From Microtetraspora sp. NBRC 16547 (lineage in GTDB: Bacteria > Actinomycetota > Actinomycetes > Streptosporangiales > Streptosporangiaceae), in contig NZ_BSSE01000026.1 of NCBI RefSeq assembly GCF_030268965.1, forward strand, positions 38,582-102,581: a stretch of DNA of 64,000 bases. Direction: 5' to 3'. The position numbers were made by a program, and so were the translations under genes. Shown in pieces: positions 52,668 to 61,685 of the stretch. Under the pieces are notes generated by a model. It was not told the origin of the DNA, searched no databases, and saw nothing but the letters and a program-made list of their open reading frames with translations. Each line of letters begins with the position of its first letter. The stretch's first letter is position 1.

Positions 52668-52738
52668 AGGTGGAGACGGGATTTGAACCCGTGTACGCGG
52701 CTTTGCAGGCCGCTGCCTCGCCTCTCGGCCACTCCACC
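52668..52738 (-). tRNA. tRNA-Cys (anticodon GCA)
   Basis: Identical to the copy at 10671-10741. CCA not encoded. Confidence 0.95.
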
Positions 52739-52751
52739 ACGTAACGCTCCG

Positions 52752-52823
52752 AGCGGAAGACGGGATTCGAACCCGCGACCCTCACCTTGGCAAGGTGATG
52801 CTCTACCACTGAGCCACTTCCGC
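52752..52823 (-). tRNA. tRNA-Gly (anticodon GCC)
   Basis: Fourth identical tRNA-Gly copy and first gene in this minus-strand Gly-Cys-Val array. hutH starts on the other strand 140 bp away. Confidence 0.95.
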
Positions 52824-52963
52824 GTGATTTCCGCCTCCGAGGCGGCCTCACGCAGAGAACTCTAGCGAATCCGCGCCCACTCCCCAAATCAAGCGGAAGA
52901 CCTGTGTCATGTAAGCAGCTAACATTGCAGACGCTAGTTACCAAGTGCTGGAAGAGTGGAACC

Positions 52964-54511
52964 ATGCGCGACAACGAGGTCGTGGAGATCGGGCCGGCGC
53001 CGCTGGCCTTCGACGACGTGATCAGCGTGGCCAGGTACGGCACAGCCGTACGGCTCGGAGACGACGCGATCGCGGAGATGGCCGCCTCACGCGGCAGGAT
53101 CGAGGAACTCGCGGAGGGGGACACCCCCGCCTACGGCGTCTCCACCGGGTTCGGCGCCCTCGCCACCCGGCACATCGACCCGTCCCTGCGCGGCCGGCTC
53201 CAGCGGAGCCTGGTCCGCTCACACGCCGCCGGATCGGGCCCGGAGGTGGAGACCGAGGTCACCCGGGCCATGATGCTCCTGCGGCTGAGCACCCTCGCCA
53301 CCGGTCACACCGGCGTGCGCCCCGCGACCGCCAGGGTCCTGGAGAGCCTCCTCAACGCCGGGATCACGCCCGTGGTCCACGAGTACGGCAGCCTGGGCTG
53401 CTCCGGCGACCTCGCGCCGCTCTCCCACGTCGCCCTGACGATCATGGGTGAGGGGGTCGTCCGCGACCGCGAGGGCCGCGTCCGGCCCGCCGACGAGGCG
53501 CTCAAGGAGTACGGCATCGAGCCGGTGGAGCTGGCGGCCAAGGAGGGACTCGCCCTCATCAACGGCACCGACGGCATGCTGGGCATGCTCGTGCTCGCCC
53601 TCCACGACCTGGAGCGGCTGCTGCGGACGGCCGACATCAGCGCCGCGATGAGCGTCGAGGCGCTGCTCGGCACCGACCGGGTCTTCGACGCGGCGCTCCA
53701 GGCCCTGCGGCCCCACCCGGGCCAGGCCGCCGCGGCGGCCAACATGCGGGCCCTGCTCTCCGGCTCGGGGATCATGGCCTCGCACCGGGACGGCTCGTGC
53801 ACCCGCGTTCAGGACGCCTACTCGCTGCGCTGCGCGCCCCAGGTCGCCGGCGCGGCCAGGGACACCGTCGCCCACGCCGCCGTCGTCGCCGGGCGCGAGC
53901 TCGCCAGCGCGATCGACAACCCCGTGGTGCTCGCCGACGGGCGGGTCGAGTCGAACGGCAACTTCCACGGCGCTCCCGTGGCGTACGTGCTGGACTTCCT
54001 GGCCATCGCGGTCGCCGACGTGGCGTCGATGGCCGAGCGGCGGACCGACCGCATGCTGGACGTCGCCCGCAGCCACGGGCTGCCGGCGTTCCTCGCCGAC
54101 GACCCCGGTGTGGACTCCGGGCACATGATCGCCCAGTACACGCAGGCCGCCATCGTCTCCGAGCTCAAGCGCCTGGCCAACCCCGCCAGCGTCGACTCGA
54201 TCCCCAGCTCCGCGATGCAGGAGGACCACGTCTCGATGGGCTGGTCCGCCGGACGCAAGCTGCGCCGGGCGGTCGACGGCCTGACGCGGGTACTCGCCGT
54301 CGAACTGCTCACCGCCGCCCGGGCCATCGACCTGCGCGCGCCGTACGCGCCGGCGCCCGCGACGGGGGCCGTGACCGGGGTGATCAGGGAGTCGGTCGCC
54401 GGTCCCGGACCGGACCGGTTCCTGGCGCCCGAGATCGAGGCGGTGGTCCGGCTCGTCGCCGAAGGGGCGGTGGTCTCCGCCGCCGAGTCCGTCACGGGCC
54501 CGCTGGCCTGA
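52964..54511 (+). CDS. hutH: Histidine ammonia-lyase
   Basis: 515 residues from ATG 52964 (GAGTGGA upstream). Converts L-histidine to urocanate and ammonia. GVSTGFGALATRHI supplies the active-site Tyr region in the family; HEYGSLGCSGDLAPLSHVAL holds the MIO-forming triad, here Cys146-Ser147-Gly148 rather than Ala-Ser-Gly, as I recall from streptomycete enzymes. Also GLALINGTDGMLGM, VQDAYSLRCAPQVAGA and AMQEDHVSMGW (late catalytic Glu). The rest of the hut pathway is not in the window. Confidence 0.95.
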   Translation: MRDNEVVEIGPAPLAFDDVISVARYGTAVRLGDDAIAEMAASRGRIEELAEGDTPAYGVSTGFGALATRHIDPSLRGRLQRSLVRSHAAGSGPEVETEVTRAMMLLRLSTLATGHTGVRPATARVLESLLNAGITPVVHEYGSLGCSGDLAPLSHVALTIMGEGVVRDREGRVRPADEALKEYGIEPVELAAKEGLALINGTDGMLGMLVLALHDLERLLRTADISAAMSVEALLGTDRVFDAALQALRPHPGQAAAAANMRALLSGSGIMASHRDGSCTRVQDAYSLRCAPQVAGAARDTVAHAAVVAGRELASAIDNPVVLADGRVESNGNFHGAPVAYVLDFLAIAVADVASMAERRTDRMLDVARSHGLPAFLADDPGVDSGHMIAQYTQAAIVSELKRLANPASVDSIPSSAMQEDHVSMGWSAGRKLRRAVDGLTRVLAVELLTAARAIDLRAPYAPAPATGAVTGVIRESVAGPGPDRFLAPEIEAVVRLVAEGAVVSAAESVTGPLA

Positions 54512-54544
54512 GCCACCCGATGCGCCGAGGCGGCCGAGGGGTCG

Positions 54545-54772
54545 TCAGCGCCAGTAGTTGTTGGCCGCGGCGATCGTGGCGAACTCAATCGCGACGACCT
54601 GCGCCGCCGAGGTGAGACCGTCGACGCTCTCGGCGTAATCCGGGCGCGCGTGCCTGAGCACGTCGACGTCCGGCTGGATGGCGCGCACCGTGTGGCGCGC
54701 CATCAGCACGGCCAGCGCCCGGCCGTCCTCCGGCGTCGCCGTGATCAGCGAGTTTCCCGGTACGAGTTCCAT
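54545..54772 (-). CDS. Small hypothetical protein, 75 residues
   Basis: ATG 54772 with AGGGAG ten bases upstream. The sequence MELVPGNSLITATPEDGRAL, DVDVLRHARPDYAESVDGLT and VVAIEFATIAAANNYWR has normal coding bias and a hydrophobic C-terminal half. No family recognised. It faces hutH in convergent orientation (34-bp gap). Confidence 0.6.
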   Translation of the reverse strand: MELVPGNSLITATPEDGRALAVLMARHTVRAIQPDVDVLRHARPDYAESVDGLTSAAQVVAIEFATIAAANNYWR

Positions 54773-54910
54773 CTCGGCTCCCTGCCCCCTGCCCCTGCTT
54801 CCTGGTTTCGCCCGGCCGCGCGGTACGTGTGAGCGTGCTCGGAGTTCGCGGCGTTCGCCGCAACTACGTACGGTAACAACTGGTCGCGGAGTGTGGGCCG
54901 AGGGGGTCGG

Positions 54911-56170
54911 TCAGGTGATCGCCGCGATCACCTCGACCTCGAGTAGCGCGTCGGGATGGAAGAGGCGGGACACCTCGACCGTGGTGCTCGACGGCGGTTC
55001 GCCGGTGACGTACCGCGCCCGGACATGCCCGTAGTCGGCCAGCCGGTCCATGTCGGTGACGAACGTCTTGACGTGGATCACGTCGCCGAACGAGCTGCCC
55101 TGGTCCGCAAGGATCCGGCCCAGGTTCTCGAAGATGTACTCCGACTGGCGGGCCATGTCGTCCTGGCCGACGATCCGCCCGTCCGCGTCCAGCGCGACCT
55201 GCCCGGACACGAACAGCAGGTCTCCGAAGCGCACCGCGTGGGAGTACCACCCGTTGGTCGCGGGGACGGTGGCCGGATTGATCCGTTCGGCGACCTTCCC
55301 GCTCCGCGGCTCACTCCGCCGACCAGTCGCCCACCGGATGACCGCGGTGAGGTCCTCGGAGCCGAGCCCCGCGGCCGCCGCCTCGTCGAGCAGGTCACGC
55401 GCCGCCGCGGCCACCGTCTGGTCCGCGCCGGCGCCGCCGGTAGCGAGCCGCAGGTCCTTCGCCGCCAGGCCCAGCGCGTACCGGGTCTCGGCGGGCCCCT
55501 CGTCGATCGCGGGCCGCAACCGCCGGGTGAGCGCGCCGAGCGGGGTTCCGGCCAGCACGTCCAGGAAGATCGCGCGGTCCACACCCATCCGCTCCGCGTA
55601 CGCCAGGTTCTCCGCGAGCATCACCTGGGCCGGGACGAGCGCGCTCATGACGGCCAGCTTGAGCGCCGCGCCGGCGCCGGCACGGCCCACCTCGCGAACC
55701 GTGCCGAAGACGGCGAGCACGTCACGGCAGCGGGCCAGATCTTCGGGGGAGCCCCCGGCCAGGACGACCAGCTCGCCCTCCCTCGCGGGTGCGACACTGC
55801 CGAGGACGGGCGCGTCGACCAGCCCAGTCCCGGAGGGCAGCAGCTGCCTGAGGCGGGCGACGGCGTCGGGGCCGATCGTGGACATCTCGACGACGACCGC
55901 CCCGGGACGCAACCCGGGCAGCGCGGCCCGTACGACGGTCGCGACGGCGTCGGGGTCGGCCAGCATCGTGATGACCAGATCCGCGTCGGCGACGGCCTCC
56001 GCCGGGGTGGCCGCCACCGTGGCGCCCGGCAGATCCTTCGGGGTGCGGTTCCAGACGGTCACCTTGTGCCCGGCGTCCACGAGGCGCCGGGCCATGGGGG
56101 CACCCATGTGCCCCAATCCGAGAAAAGCGATCACGTCTCGGGACTGTAGGCCGGAGGCGACCCATTCCAC
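54911..56170 (-). CDS. Fusion: beta-hydroxyacid dehydrogenase + RidA-like domain
   Basis: 419 residues (407 if GTG 56134 is the start). Residues 13-290 form a 3-hydroxyisobutyrate/6-phosphogluconate-type dehydrogenase: IAFLGLGHMGAPMARRLVDA (NADP loop, WNRTP after strand 2), DAPVLGSVAPAREGELVVLA and GAGAALKLAVMSALVP (catalytic Lys). Residues 305-419 are a YjgF/RidA domain: HAVRFGDLLFVSGQVALDAD, DVIHVKTFVTDMDRLADYGH and SSTTVEVSRLFHPDALLEVE. The Arg that hydrolyses imines in RidA would be in the PAR motif, but here it reads PSST, so deaminase activity is doubtful. Divergent from a LysR regulator. Confidence 0.9.
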   Translation of the reverse strand: MEWVASGLQSRDVIAFLGLGHMGAPMARRLVDAGHKVTVWNRTPKDLPGATVAATPAEAVADADLVITMLADPDAVATVVRAALPGLRPGAVVVEMSTIGPDAVARLRQLLPSGTGLVDAPVLGSVAPAREGELVVLAGGSPEDLARCRDVLAVFGTVREVGRAGAGAALKLAVMSALVPAQVMLAENLAYAERMGVDRAIFLDVLAGTPLGALTRRLRPAIDEGPAETRYALGLAAKDLRLATGGAGADQTVAAAARDLLDEAAAAGLGSEDLTAVIRWATGRRSEPRSGKVAERINPATVPATNGWYSHAVRFGDLLFVSGQVALDADGRIVGQDDMARQSEYIFENLGRILADQGSSFGDVIHVKTFVTDMDRLADYGHVRARYVTGEPPSSTTVEVSRLFHPDALLEVEVIAAIT

Positions 56171-56223
56171 CAGCGACTAGATTGCATGTGAGCCATGCGT
56201 TCAACTCATGGAGTGGGGTGGTC

Positions 56224-57165
56224 GTGTTCGGAACCGACGCGCTCAGGCTGCTCGACGCCGTCGCCCGCACCGGGTCGTTCACGGCGGCCGCGGCCGAGCT
56301 GAACTACACGCAGTCCGCCGTCTCGCGGCGCATCGCGTCCCTGGAGACCGCTGCTGGGGGCCCGCTGTTCGAGCGGCTGCCCCGCGGCGTACGGCTCACG
56401 CCAGCGGGGCACGCCCTCCACCGGCACGCCCTGGATGTCCTGGAGCGCCTGGAATCGGCGGCTGAGGAGCTGTCGGCCATCCACCGGGGCACCGGAGGGA
56501 GGCTCCGCGTCGGGGCCTTCGCGACGGCCAACGCCTCCCTCGTGCCCGGCGCGCTCCGCGCGTTCATGGAGGGCAGTCCGGGCGTGGAGACCGCCATCGT
56601 CGAGGGGCCGAGCGGCCGCCTCATGGAACGCCTCGCGTACGGCTCCATCGACGTCGCCGTGGTCAGCGACTACCCGTCGGCGCTCGAGACGGGACCGGAG
56701 AGCACGCTCACCCCGCTCATGGAGGACGAATTCCTCGTCGCGCTGCCGAGCGGTCACCCGCTGGCGGGGAACCCGGTGGTCCAACTGCGCGACCTGAAGG
56801 ACGAGAACTGGATCGAGGCGCCTCCGCGCGGGCACTCGACGATGCTCGCCACCTCGTGCGCGCGGGCCGGATTCACGCCGAGGACCGGCTTCCGGGTGGC
56901 CGAGTGGACGGGCAAGTTCGGATACGTCGCCGCCGGGCTCGGCGTCACCCTGGTCCCCGCCATGGCGGCGGAGGGCGTCCGCGGCCGGACCGACCTCGTG
57001 CTGCGCCCGCTCGGCGAGTTCGCGCCGCGCCGGGCGGTGTACGCCGCGCTGCCGTCCACGGCGCCGCTCCCCGCCGCGCTGGCGTTCCTGCGGCGGCTCC
57101 AGGACCAGGCCCGATCCGGCCGCGTACGAGAAGGGATGTGCGAAAGCACAGGCGGGAAAGGGTGA
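56224..57165 (+). CDS. LysR-family transcriptional regulator
   Basis: 313 residues from GTG 56224, GGAGTGGGG upstream. DNA-binding domain TDALRLLDAVARTGSFTAAA then AELNYTQSAVSRRIASLETA; the effector domain includes RLRVGAFATANASLVPGALR and DVAVVSDYPSALETGPESTL. It is divergent from the dehydrogenase-RidA fusion, which it likely regulates. pabB begins ten bases after its stop, so it may be co-transcribed with pabBC. Confidence 0.93.
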   Translation: MFGTDALRLLDAVARTGSFTAAAAELNYTQSAVSRRIASLETAAGGPLFERLPRGVRLTPAGHALHRHALDVLERLESAAEELSAIHRGTGGRLRVGAFATANASLVPGALRAFMEGSPGVETAIVEGPSGRLMERLAYGSIDVAVVSDYPSALETGPESTLTPLMEDEFLVALPSGHPLAGNPVVQLRDLKDENWIEAPPRGHSTMLATSCARAGFTPRTGFRVAEWTGKFGYVAAGLGVTLVPAMAAEGVRGRTDLVLRPLGEFAPRRAVYAALPSTAPLPAALAFLRRLQDQARSGRVREGMCESTGGKG

Positions 57166-57175
57166 GAATGGACCG

Positions 57176-58171
57176 GTGCACGACGCTTTCGCCCACGTAG
57201 GTGGTCTCCTGGCCACCGGACTGCGCGATGTGACCACCGATCTGGCCGCTCTCGACGGGACCGGATGGTGGGCCGTCGTCGTGACCTATGAGGGCAAGGT
57301 CACCTGCGCGCGCTTCGGCGACGTGCGGCCCGCGCCGCTGCCCCGGCCGCGCGCGCCATGGCCGGGCCCGGCTCCCGAGGCGTGGGCGAGTTCGCTCGAC
57401 CAGCGGGCGTACGAGGCGGGTGTGCGGGCGATCAGGGACCACATCGAGCGCGGCGACGTCTACCAGGCCAACCTCTGCCGGGTGCTGTCGGCTCCGCTGC
57501 CGGGCGACGCCGATCCGGCGGCCCTCGCCGTACGGCTCGCGAAGGGCAATCCGGCGCCGTACGCGGCGCTGATCAACGTGCCCGGGCTGACGGTCGTGTC
57601 GGCGTCGCCCGAGCTGTACCTCTCGCGCGCCGGCGACGTGGTCGAGTCCCGGCCGATCAAGGGCACCGGGGTCACCGCGGCCGACATGCTCGACAAGGAC
57701 CACGCCGAGAACGTGATGATCGTCGACCTCGTGCGGAACGACCTCGGCCGGGTCGCCGAGGTCGGCTCGGTGTCGGTGCCCGCGCTCTGCGAGGTCGAGG
57801 AGCACCCGGGGCTCGTCCACCTCGTCTCGACCGTACGGGCACGGCTCGCGGAGGGCATGGGGTGGCCGGAGCTGCTCGCCGCGACCTTCCCGCCGGGATC
57901 GGTGACGGGAGCGCCGAAATACACGGCCTTGCAGATCATCAATCGACTCGAACCACAGCCGCGCGGGCCGTACTGTGGGGCAGTGGGCTGGGTCGACGCC
58001 GATCGGCGGGAAGCCGCGCTGGCGGTCGGCATCCGCACCTTCTGGGTGGAGCAGGGCATGATCCGTTTCGGCACCGGGGCGGGCATCACGTGGGGTTCCG
58101 ACCCCACGCGGGAGTGGCGCGAAACCGAGTTGAAGGCGTCCCGGCTCATCGGACTCGCGTCGCGGAACTAA
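57176..58171 (+). CDS. pabB: Aminodeoxychorismate synthase component I
   Basis: 331 residues, GTG start. Chorismate-utilising fold: AYEAGVRAIRDHIERGDVYQ, ANLCRVLSAPLP, SASPELYLSRAGDVVESRPI followed by KGTG (PIKGT, the Lys typical of ADC synthase rather than PIAGT of anthranilate synthase), AENVMIVDLVRNDLGRVAEV, FPPGSVTGAPK and FGTGAGITWGSDP. Makes 4-amino-4-deoxychorismate for folate or p-aminobenzoate. Shorter than the E. coli enzyme because the N-terminal half is reduced. No amidotransferase is fused; pabA must be elsewhere. Confidence 0.92.
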   Translation: MHDAFAHVGGLLATGLRDVTTDLAALDGTGWWAVVVTYEGKVTCARFGDVRPAPLPRPRAPWPGPAPEAWASSLDQRAYEAGVRAIRDHIERGDVYQANLCRVLSAPLPGDADPAALAVRLAKGNPAPYAALINVPGLTVVSASPELYLSRAGDVVESRPIKGTGVTAADMLDKDHAENVMIVDLVRNDLGRVAEVGSVSVPALCEVEEHPGLVHLVSTVRARLAEGMGWPELLAATFPPGSVTGAPKYTALQIINRLEPQPRGPYCGAVGWVDADRREAALAVGIRTFWVEQGMIRFGTGAGITWGSDPTREWRETELKASRLIGLASRN

Positions 58172-58194
58172 CACGAGCAGGGATGGAGATCTCG

Positions 58195-59025
58195 ATGGCT
58201 GTACCCGTGTGGGTCAACGGTGAATTGCTGGACCCGGAGAAGGCCACCGTCTCGGTCTTCGATCACGGGCTGATGGTCGGTGACGGCGTCTTCGAGACGA
58301 TCAAGTTCGTGCGGGGAGAGGCGTTCGCGCTCACCCGGCACCTGGACCGGCTCGCGCTCTCGGCCAAGCGGATGGACCTGCCTGAGCCCGACCTGGGCGC
58401 CATCGCCGACGGCGTGCGGCAGTGCCTCGCCGCCGCGCCCAAGTGGCCGCTGGGCCGGATCAGGATCACCTACACCAGCGGGCCCGGGCCCCTCGGCTCC
58501 GACCGCGGTTCCGAGGGGACCAACGCGATCGTCATCGTCGCGGAGCAGAAGCCGTTCCCCGAGACGGCGGCGGTCACCGTGGTGCCCTGGCCGCGCAACG
58601 AGCGCGGCGCGCTCGCCGGCGTCAAGAGCACCTCCTACGGCGACAACGCCAAGGCCCTCGCGTACGCCAAGGAACGCGGCGGCGCGGAGGCGATCTTCGA
58701 GAACCTGGCGGGCAACCTCTGCGAGGGCACCGGCAGCAACATCTTCATCGTGACGGGCGGCCGCCTGGTGACGCCGACGCTGGCGTCCGGCTGCCTGGCC
58801 GGGGTGACGAGGGCGCTGGTCCTCGAATGGTGCGGCGGCGTCGAGGAGGACGTCCCGATGTCCGCCCTCTACCAGGCGGACGAGGCGTTCCTCACGTCCA
58901 CGACGCGGGACATCCAGCCGATCCGGCTGGTCGACGACACGGAGCTGCCCCAGGCGCCCGGTCCCGTCACGCTCGCGGCGATGAAGGCGTTCGCCGAGCG
59001 GTCCGCGGCCGACGTGGACCCGTGA
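58195..59025 (+). CDS. pabC: Aminotransferase class IV, probable aminodeoxychorismate lyase
   Basis: 276 residues from ATG 58195 with TGGAGAT upstream (ATG 58183 possible). PLP fold type IV: VFDHGLMVGDGVFETIKFVR, GVKSTSYGDNAKALAYAKER (Lys that binds PLP is in SYGDNAKA), GAEAIFENLAGNLCEGTGSN and FLTSTTRDIQPI. By position after pabB it should release pyruvate to give p-aminobenzoate, the folate precursor; D-amino-acid or branched-chain aminotransferase activity cannot be excluded from sequence. It ends four bases before the convergent LVIVD gene. Confidence 0.9.
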   Translation: MAVPVWVNGELLDPEKATVSVFDHGLMVGDGVFETIKFVRGEAFALTRHLDRLALSAKRMDLPEPDLGAIADGVRQCLAAAPKWPLGRIRITYTSGPGPLGSDRGSEGTNAIVIVAEQKPFPETAAVTVVPWPRNERGALAGVKSTSYGDNAKALAYAKERGGAEAIFENLAGNLCEGTGSNIFIVTGGRLVTPTLASGCLAGVTRALVLEWCGGVEEDVPMSALYQADEAFLTSTTRDIQPIRLVDDTELPQAPGPVTLAAMKAFAERSAADVDP

Positions 59026-59029
59026 CCGG

Positions 59030-60454
59030 TCAGCCTCCGTACGCGTACTGGGTCTGGGCGTTGAACTCCTGCACGGTCACGCTCTTGGCGGGGTCCGTGC
59101 GCGGGTCGTCGATCCGCAGGACGTCCAGACCCTTCGTGATGTCGCTCGAGTAGATGTGGCCGTTGTAGTAGTACGCCGACCACGACCCTCCGATGCGCAG
59201 GTCCGGCCGCAGCGGGCCGCGCTCGAAGAAGGCGATCTCCACCGGGCAGTCGGAGTCGGTGAAGTCCCAGACGGAGACGCCGCCCTGGTACCACGCCTGG
59301 ACCATGATGTCCCGGCCCGGCACGGGGATCAGCGCGCCGTTGTGGACCACGCAGTTCTCCTCCGGGCCCTGGACCCGGGGGATCTTGAAGTAGCCGTGCC
59401 GTACGAGCTTATGCGAGGGCGTGATCTCGTAGACGGCGTTCGCGCCCTTGGTGTCATTGCCCGAGGAGCCGCACGTCGCGACCATGCCGCCGCCCAGCTC
59501 GTCGCCGAAGACGACCTTGGTCCCGTCGTTGTTGAAGGTGGCGGAGTGCCAGAGTGAGAAGTTTTCCCGGTCCGTCACGGTCGAGAGGACCCGGGGGCGG
59601 ACCGGGTCGGAGATGTCGAGCAGGTAGCCGTCGCCGTAGCACGCGGCGGCGGCCAACTTCTTCGCCGGATAGACCGTGATGTCGTGGCAGCCTCCGTAGT
59701 CTCCGCCGTCATGACGCTCCTTGAACAGCGCGGGGGTGGCGACGACCTTGGCCGCTTTGGGATTCCGCACCGGCACCTCGACGATCGAGATGCCGTCGTG
59801 CGGCGCCGGGCAGTTCGGCGCCTCCGGGTCGGGTCCGGGCGCCGAGGCGTAGACGTAGACGGTGTCCGGGTCCGATCCGGGCACGATCACGTTGGTGTGC
59901 GAGCCGCACTCGGTCGCCACCGCGGCCACGTACTCGGGTTTGGCCTTGTCCGAGATATCGAAGATCCGGAGGCCCTCCCAGCCCGACTTCGTCGCGGGGT
60001 CCTTGGGGTCGCTCTCGCAGCGGTCGTCGGCCCGCGGGTGGTCCACGGACACGATGAGCAGGTCGCCGGAGACGGAGACGTCGTTCTGCCCGCCCGGGCA
60101 CAGCACCCGGGTGACCGCCTTCGGGTGCGCCGGGTCGGAGATGTCGTGGACGGTGAACCCGTCGTAGTTCCCGGCGAAGGCGTAGTCGCCCTGGAAGGCC
60201 AGATCGGTATTCCAGGAATGCGGGCCGTCGAAGGGCCCCTCAAGGGGGACGTTCGCGAGCAGCGTGATGTTGTCGCTGTGCAGGACCTCGTCGACGCCGA
60301 GATCGGCGCTGGCGCGCTTGGCGACGCCGGACGCGCCGCTCGATGCGCGGGCCGCCTCGGACGACGGCGCGGCCCCGGACGGGTCGGAGCCGGAGGAGCA
60401 GGCCGCGGCGCACAGCGCCATCGCCAGGCACGCCATCAGCCCCGCACGCTTCAC
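59030..60454 (-). CDS. LVIVD-repeat lipoprotein (beta-propeller)
   Basis: 474 residues. Lipoprotein signal MKRAGLMACLAMALCAAACS with lipobox CAAA-C. After a Ser/Ala-rich stretch come propeller strands GDYAFAGNYDGFTVHDISDP, SGDLLIVSVDHPRADD, EGLRIFDISDKAKPEYVAAV, GDGYLLDISDPVRPRVLSTV and YNGHIYSSDITKGLDVLRID, matching LVIVD repeats. Surface protein of unknown function, with likely ligand binding. Only 32 bp separate its start from that of the divergent DUF305 gene. Confidence 0.88.
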   Translation of the reverse strand: MKRAGLMACLAMALCAAACSSGSDPSGAAPSSEAARASSGASGVAKRASADLGVDEVLHSDNITLLANVPLEGPFDGPHSWNTDLAFQGDYAFAGNYDGFTVHDISDPAHPKAVTRVLCPGGQNDVSVSGDLLIVSVDHPRADDRCESDPKDPATKSGWEGLRIFDISDKAKPEYVAAVATECGSHTNVIVPGSDPDTVYVYASAPGPDPEAPNCPAPHDGISIVEVPVRNPKAAKVVATPALFKERHDGGDYGGCHDITVYPAKKLAAAACYGDGYLLDISDPVRPRVLSTVTDRENFSLWHSATFNNDGTKVVFGDELGGGMVATCGSSGNDTKGANAVYEITPSHKLVRHGYFKIPRVQGPEENCVVHNGALIPVPGRDIMVQAWYQGGVSVWDFTDSDCPVEIAFFERGPLRPDLRIGGSWSAYYYNGHIYSSDITKGLDVLRIDDPRTDPAKSVTVQEFNAQTQYAYGG

Positions 60455-60486
60455 TGTTCCCCCTGGATCTTGGAGACTGCCCCACT

Positions 60487-61161
60487 ATGGACGTTATGTC
60501 GGGCAGAAGCAGCGCGGGTGGCACTTTTGTAACAGTTGTGCTGGCAGTTCTGGTCGGGGGAGTGGCGGGCTGCGCCGCGGACACCCCCGCCGCCCGGCGG
60601 GACCCCTTCGTCGCAGGAACCGGCGCGCCTGTCGTCGTCCCTGGCGGCCCCGGAGGGCACGCCCGTACGGCGACGCCCGGGGAGCGGATCGGCGAGTCGG
60701 ACGCGCGGACCACGGCCGCCGACGTGCGCTTCGCGGACGCAATGATCCCCCACCATCGGCAGGCGCTGGAGATGACCGGCCTGGCCGACGGCAGGGGAGC
60801 GGGAGGCGAGGTGGCCGCGCTGGCTCGGCGGATCGCCGGGGGTCAGGGGCCCGAGATCGCGACGATGACGTCGTGGCTGGCCTCCCTCGGCCGTCCCGCC
60901 CCCGCCGTACACGATCACGCTCGCCAGGGCGCGTACGGCATGGCCACGCTGGAGGAGATGAACCACCTGCGCGAGGCGCGGGGCGCGGCCTTCGACACCC
61001 TGTTCCTGCGGTTGATGATCAGGCATCACGAGGGCGCGGTGCGGATGGCGGGGGAGGAGCTGCGCGACGGGACGGACCGGCTCATGCGGGAGATGGCCCG
61101 TGACATCGTCTCGGGGCAACGGGCCGAGATCGGCCGGATGCGGCGGATGCTCGCCGGTTAG
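60487..61161 (+). CDS. DUF305-family lipoprotein
   Basis: 224 residues from ATG 60487 (ATG 60496 also in frame). Lipoprotein-type N-terminus with VTVVLAVLVGGVAGC at the lipobox. The DUF305 core is RFADAMIPHHRQALEMTGLA and FDTLFLRLMIRHHEGAVRMA, two HH motifs expected in this ferritin-like helical bundle, which often accompanies copper or redox genes. Linker is Pro/Gly-rich. Likely displayed on the outer face of the membrane; metal binding is inferred. Confidence 0.9.
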   Translation: MDVMSGRSSAGGTFVTVVLAVLVGGVAGCAADTPAARRDPFVAGTGAPVVVPGGPGGHARTATPGERIGESDARTTAADVRFADAMIPHHRQALEMTGLADGRGAGGEVAALARRIAGGQGPEIATMTSWLASLGRPAPAVHDHARQGAYGMATLEEMNHLREARGAAFDTLFLRLMIRHHEGAVRMAGEELRDGTDRLMREMARDIVSGQRAEIGRMRRMLAG

Positions 61162-61187
61162 GACACCCGCTCAGGGCGTCCGGGGTC

Positions 61188-61216
61188 GGGACACCGGCCG
61201 CTCAGGGGCCGGTCCC
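61188..61216. terminator. Hairpin between DUF305 gene and ssgB
   Basis: ACCGGCC (61193-61199) pairs with GGCCGGT (61207-61213), extended by an outer GGG/CCC. No T-run; a likely bidirectional stop. Confidence 0.45.
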
Positions 61217-61268
61217 GGGGGTGATCACTAACACTGGTTTCAGCGCCGGTCGATCGGGACCGGTCGGA

Positions 61269-61685
61269 TCAGGAGCTCCACAGCATGTTGCTGAGCTCTT
61301 CGTCGAGGTCCATGAAGTCGGTCTCACGGCCGGCGGGGACGAGCTCGAAAGTGCGGTGCAAGAACTGCGTCAGCGGGGCCAGGGGCACTTCGAACAGGGC
61401 CTGTCCGAACGGGGAGGTGAGACTGATGTTCAGGGTGCGCTCGCCGTCGGAGCGGGCGGGCCACACCTGGACGTCGCCCTCTCCCACGCGCCGGACGATG
61501 CCGACGGTCAGTAGTTCGCGGGCGAAGATCCACTCGACCGGTTCGTCGTTCCCCACGTGGAATGCCATGCGTATGGCGTACGGGTCCTCGGCCGTGTAAC
61601 TGAGCCCAGCGAGCAGGGGCACGGTAGTACGGTCGGGGACCACAAGCCGAAGGCCCAGCTCGGCAGTGACGGTGGTGCTGTTCAT
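61269..61685 (-). CDS. ssgB: SsgB-like sporulation/cell-division protein
   Basis: 138 residues. SsgA-like proteins are specific to sporulating actinomycetes; SsgB recruits FtsZ to division sites during spore formation. Family features are ELGLRLVVPDRTTVPLLAGL, LSYTAEDPYAIRMAFHVGND, EPVEWIFARELLTVGIVRRV, GEGDVQVWPARSDGERTLNI and TDFMDLDEELSNML. Its size and C-terminus fit SsgB better than other paralogues, but several SALPs look alike. No signal or membrane span. It supports a spore-forming actinomycete. Confidence 0.92.
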   Translation of the reverse strand: MNSTTVTAELGLRLVVPDRTTVPLLAGLSYTAEDPYAIRMAFHVGNDEPVEWIFARELLTVGIVRRVGEGDVQVWPARSDGERTLNISLTSPFGQALFEVPLAPLTQFLHRTFELVPAGRETDFMDLDEELSNMLWSS

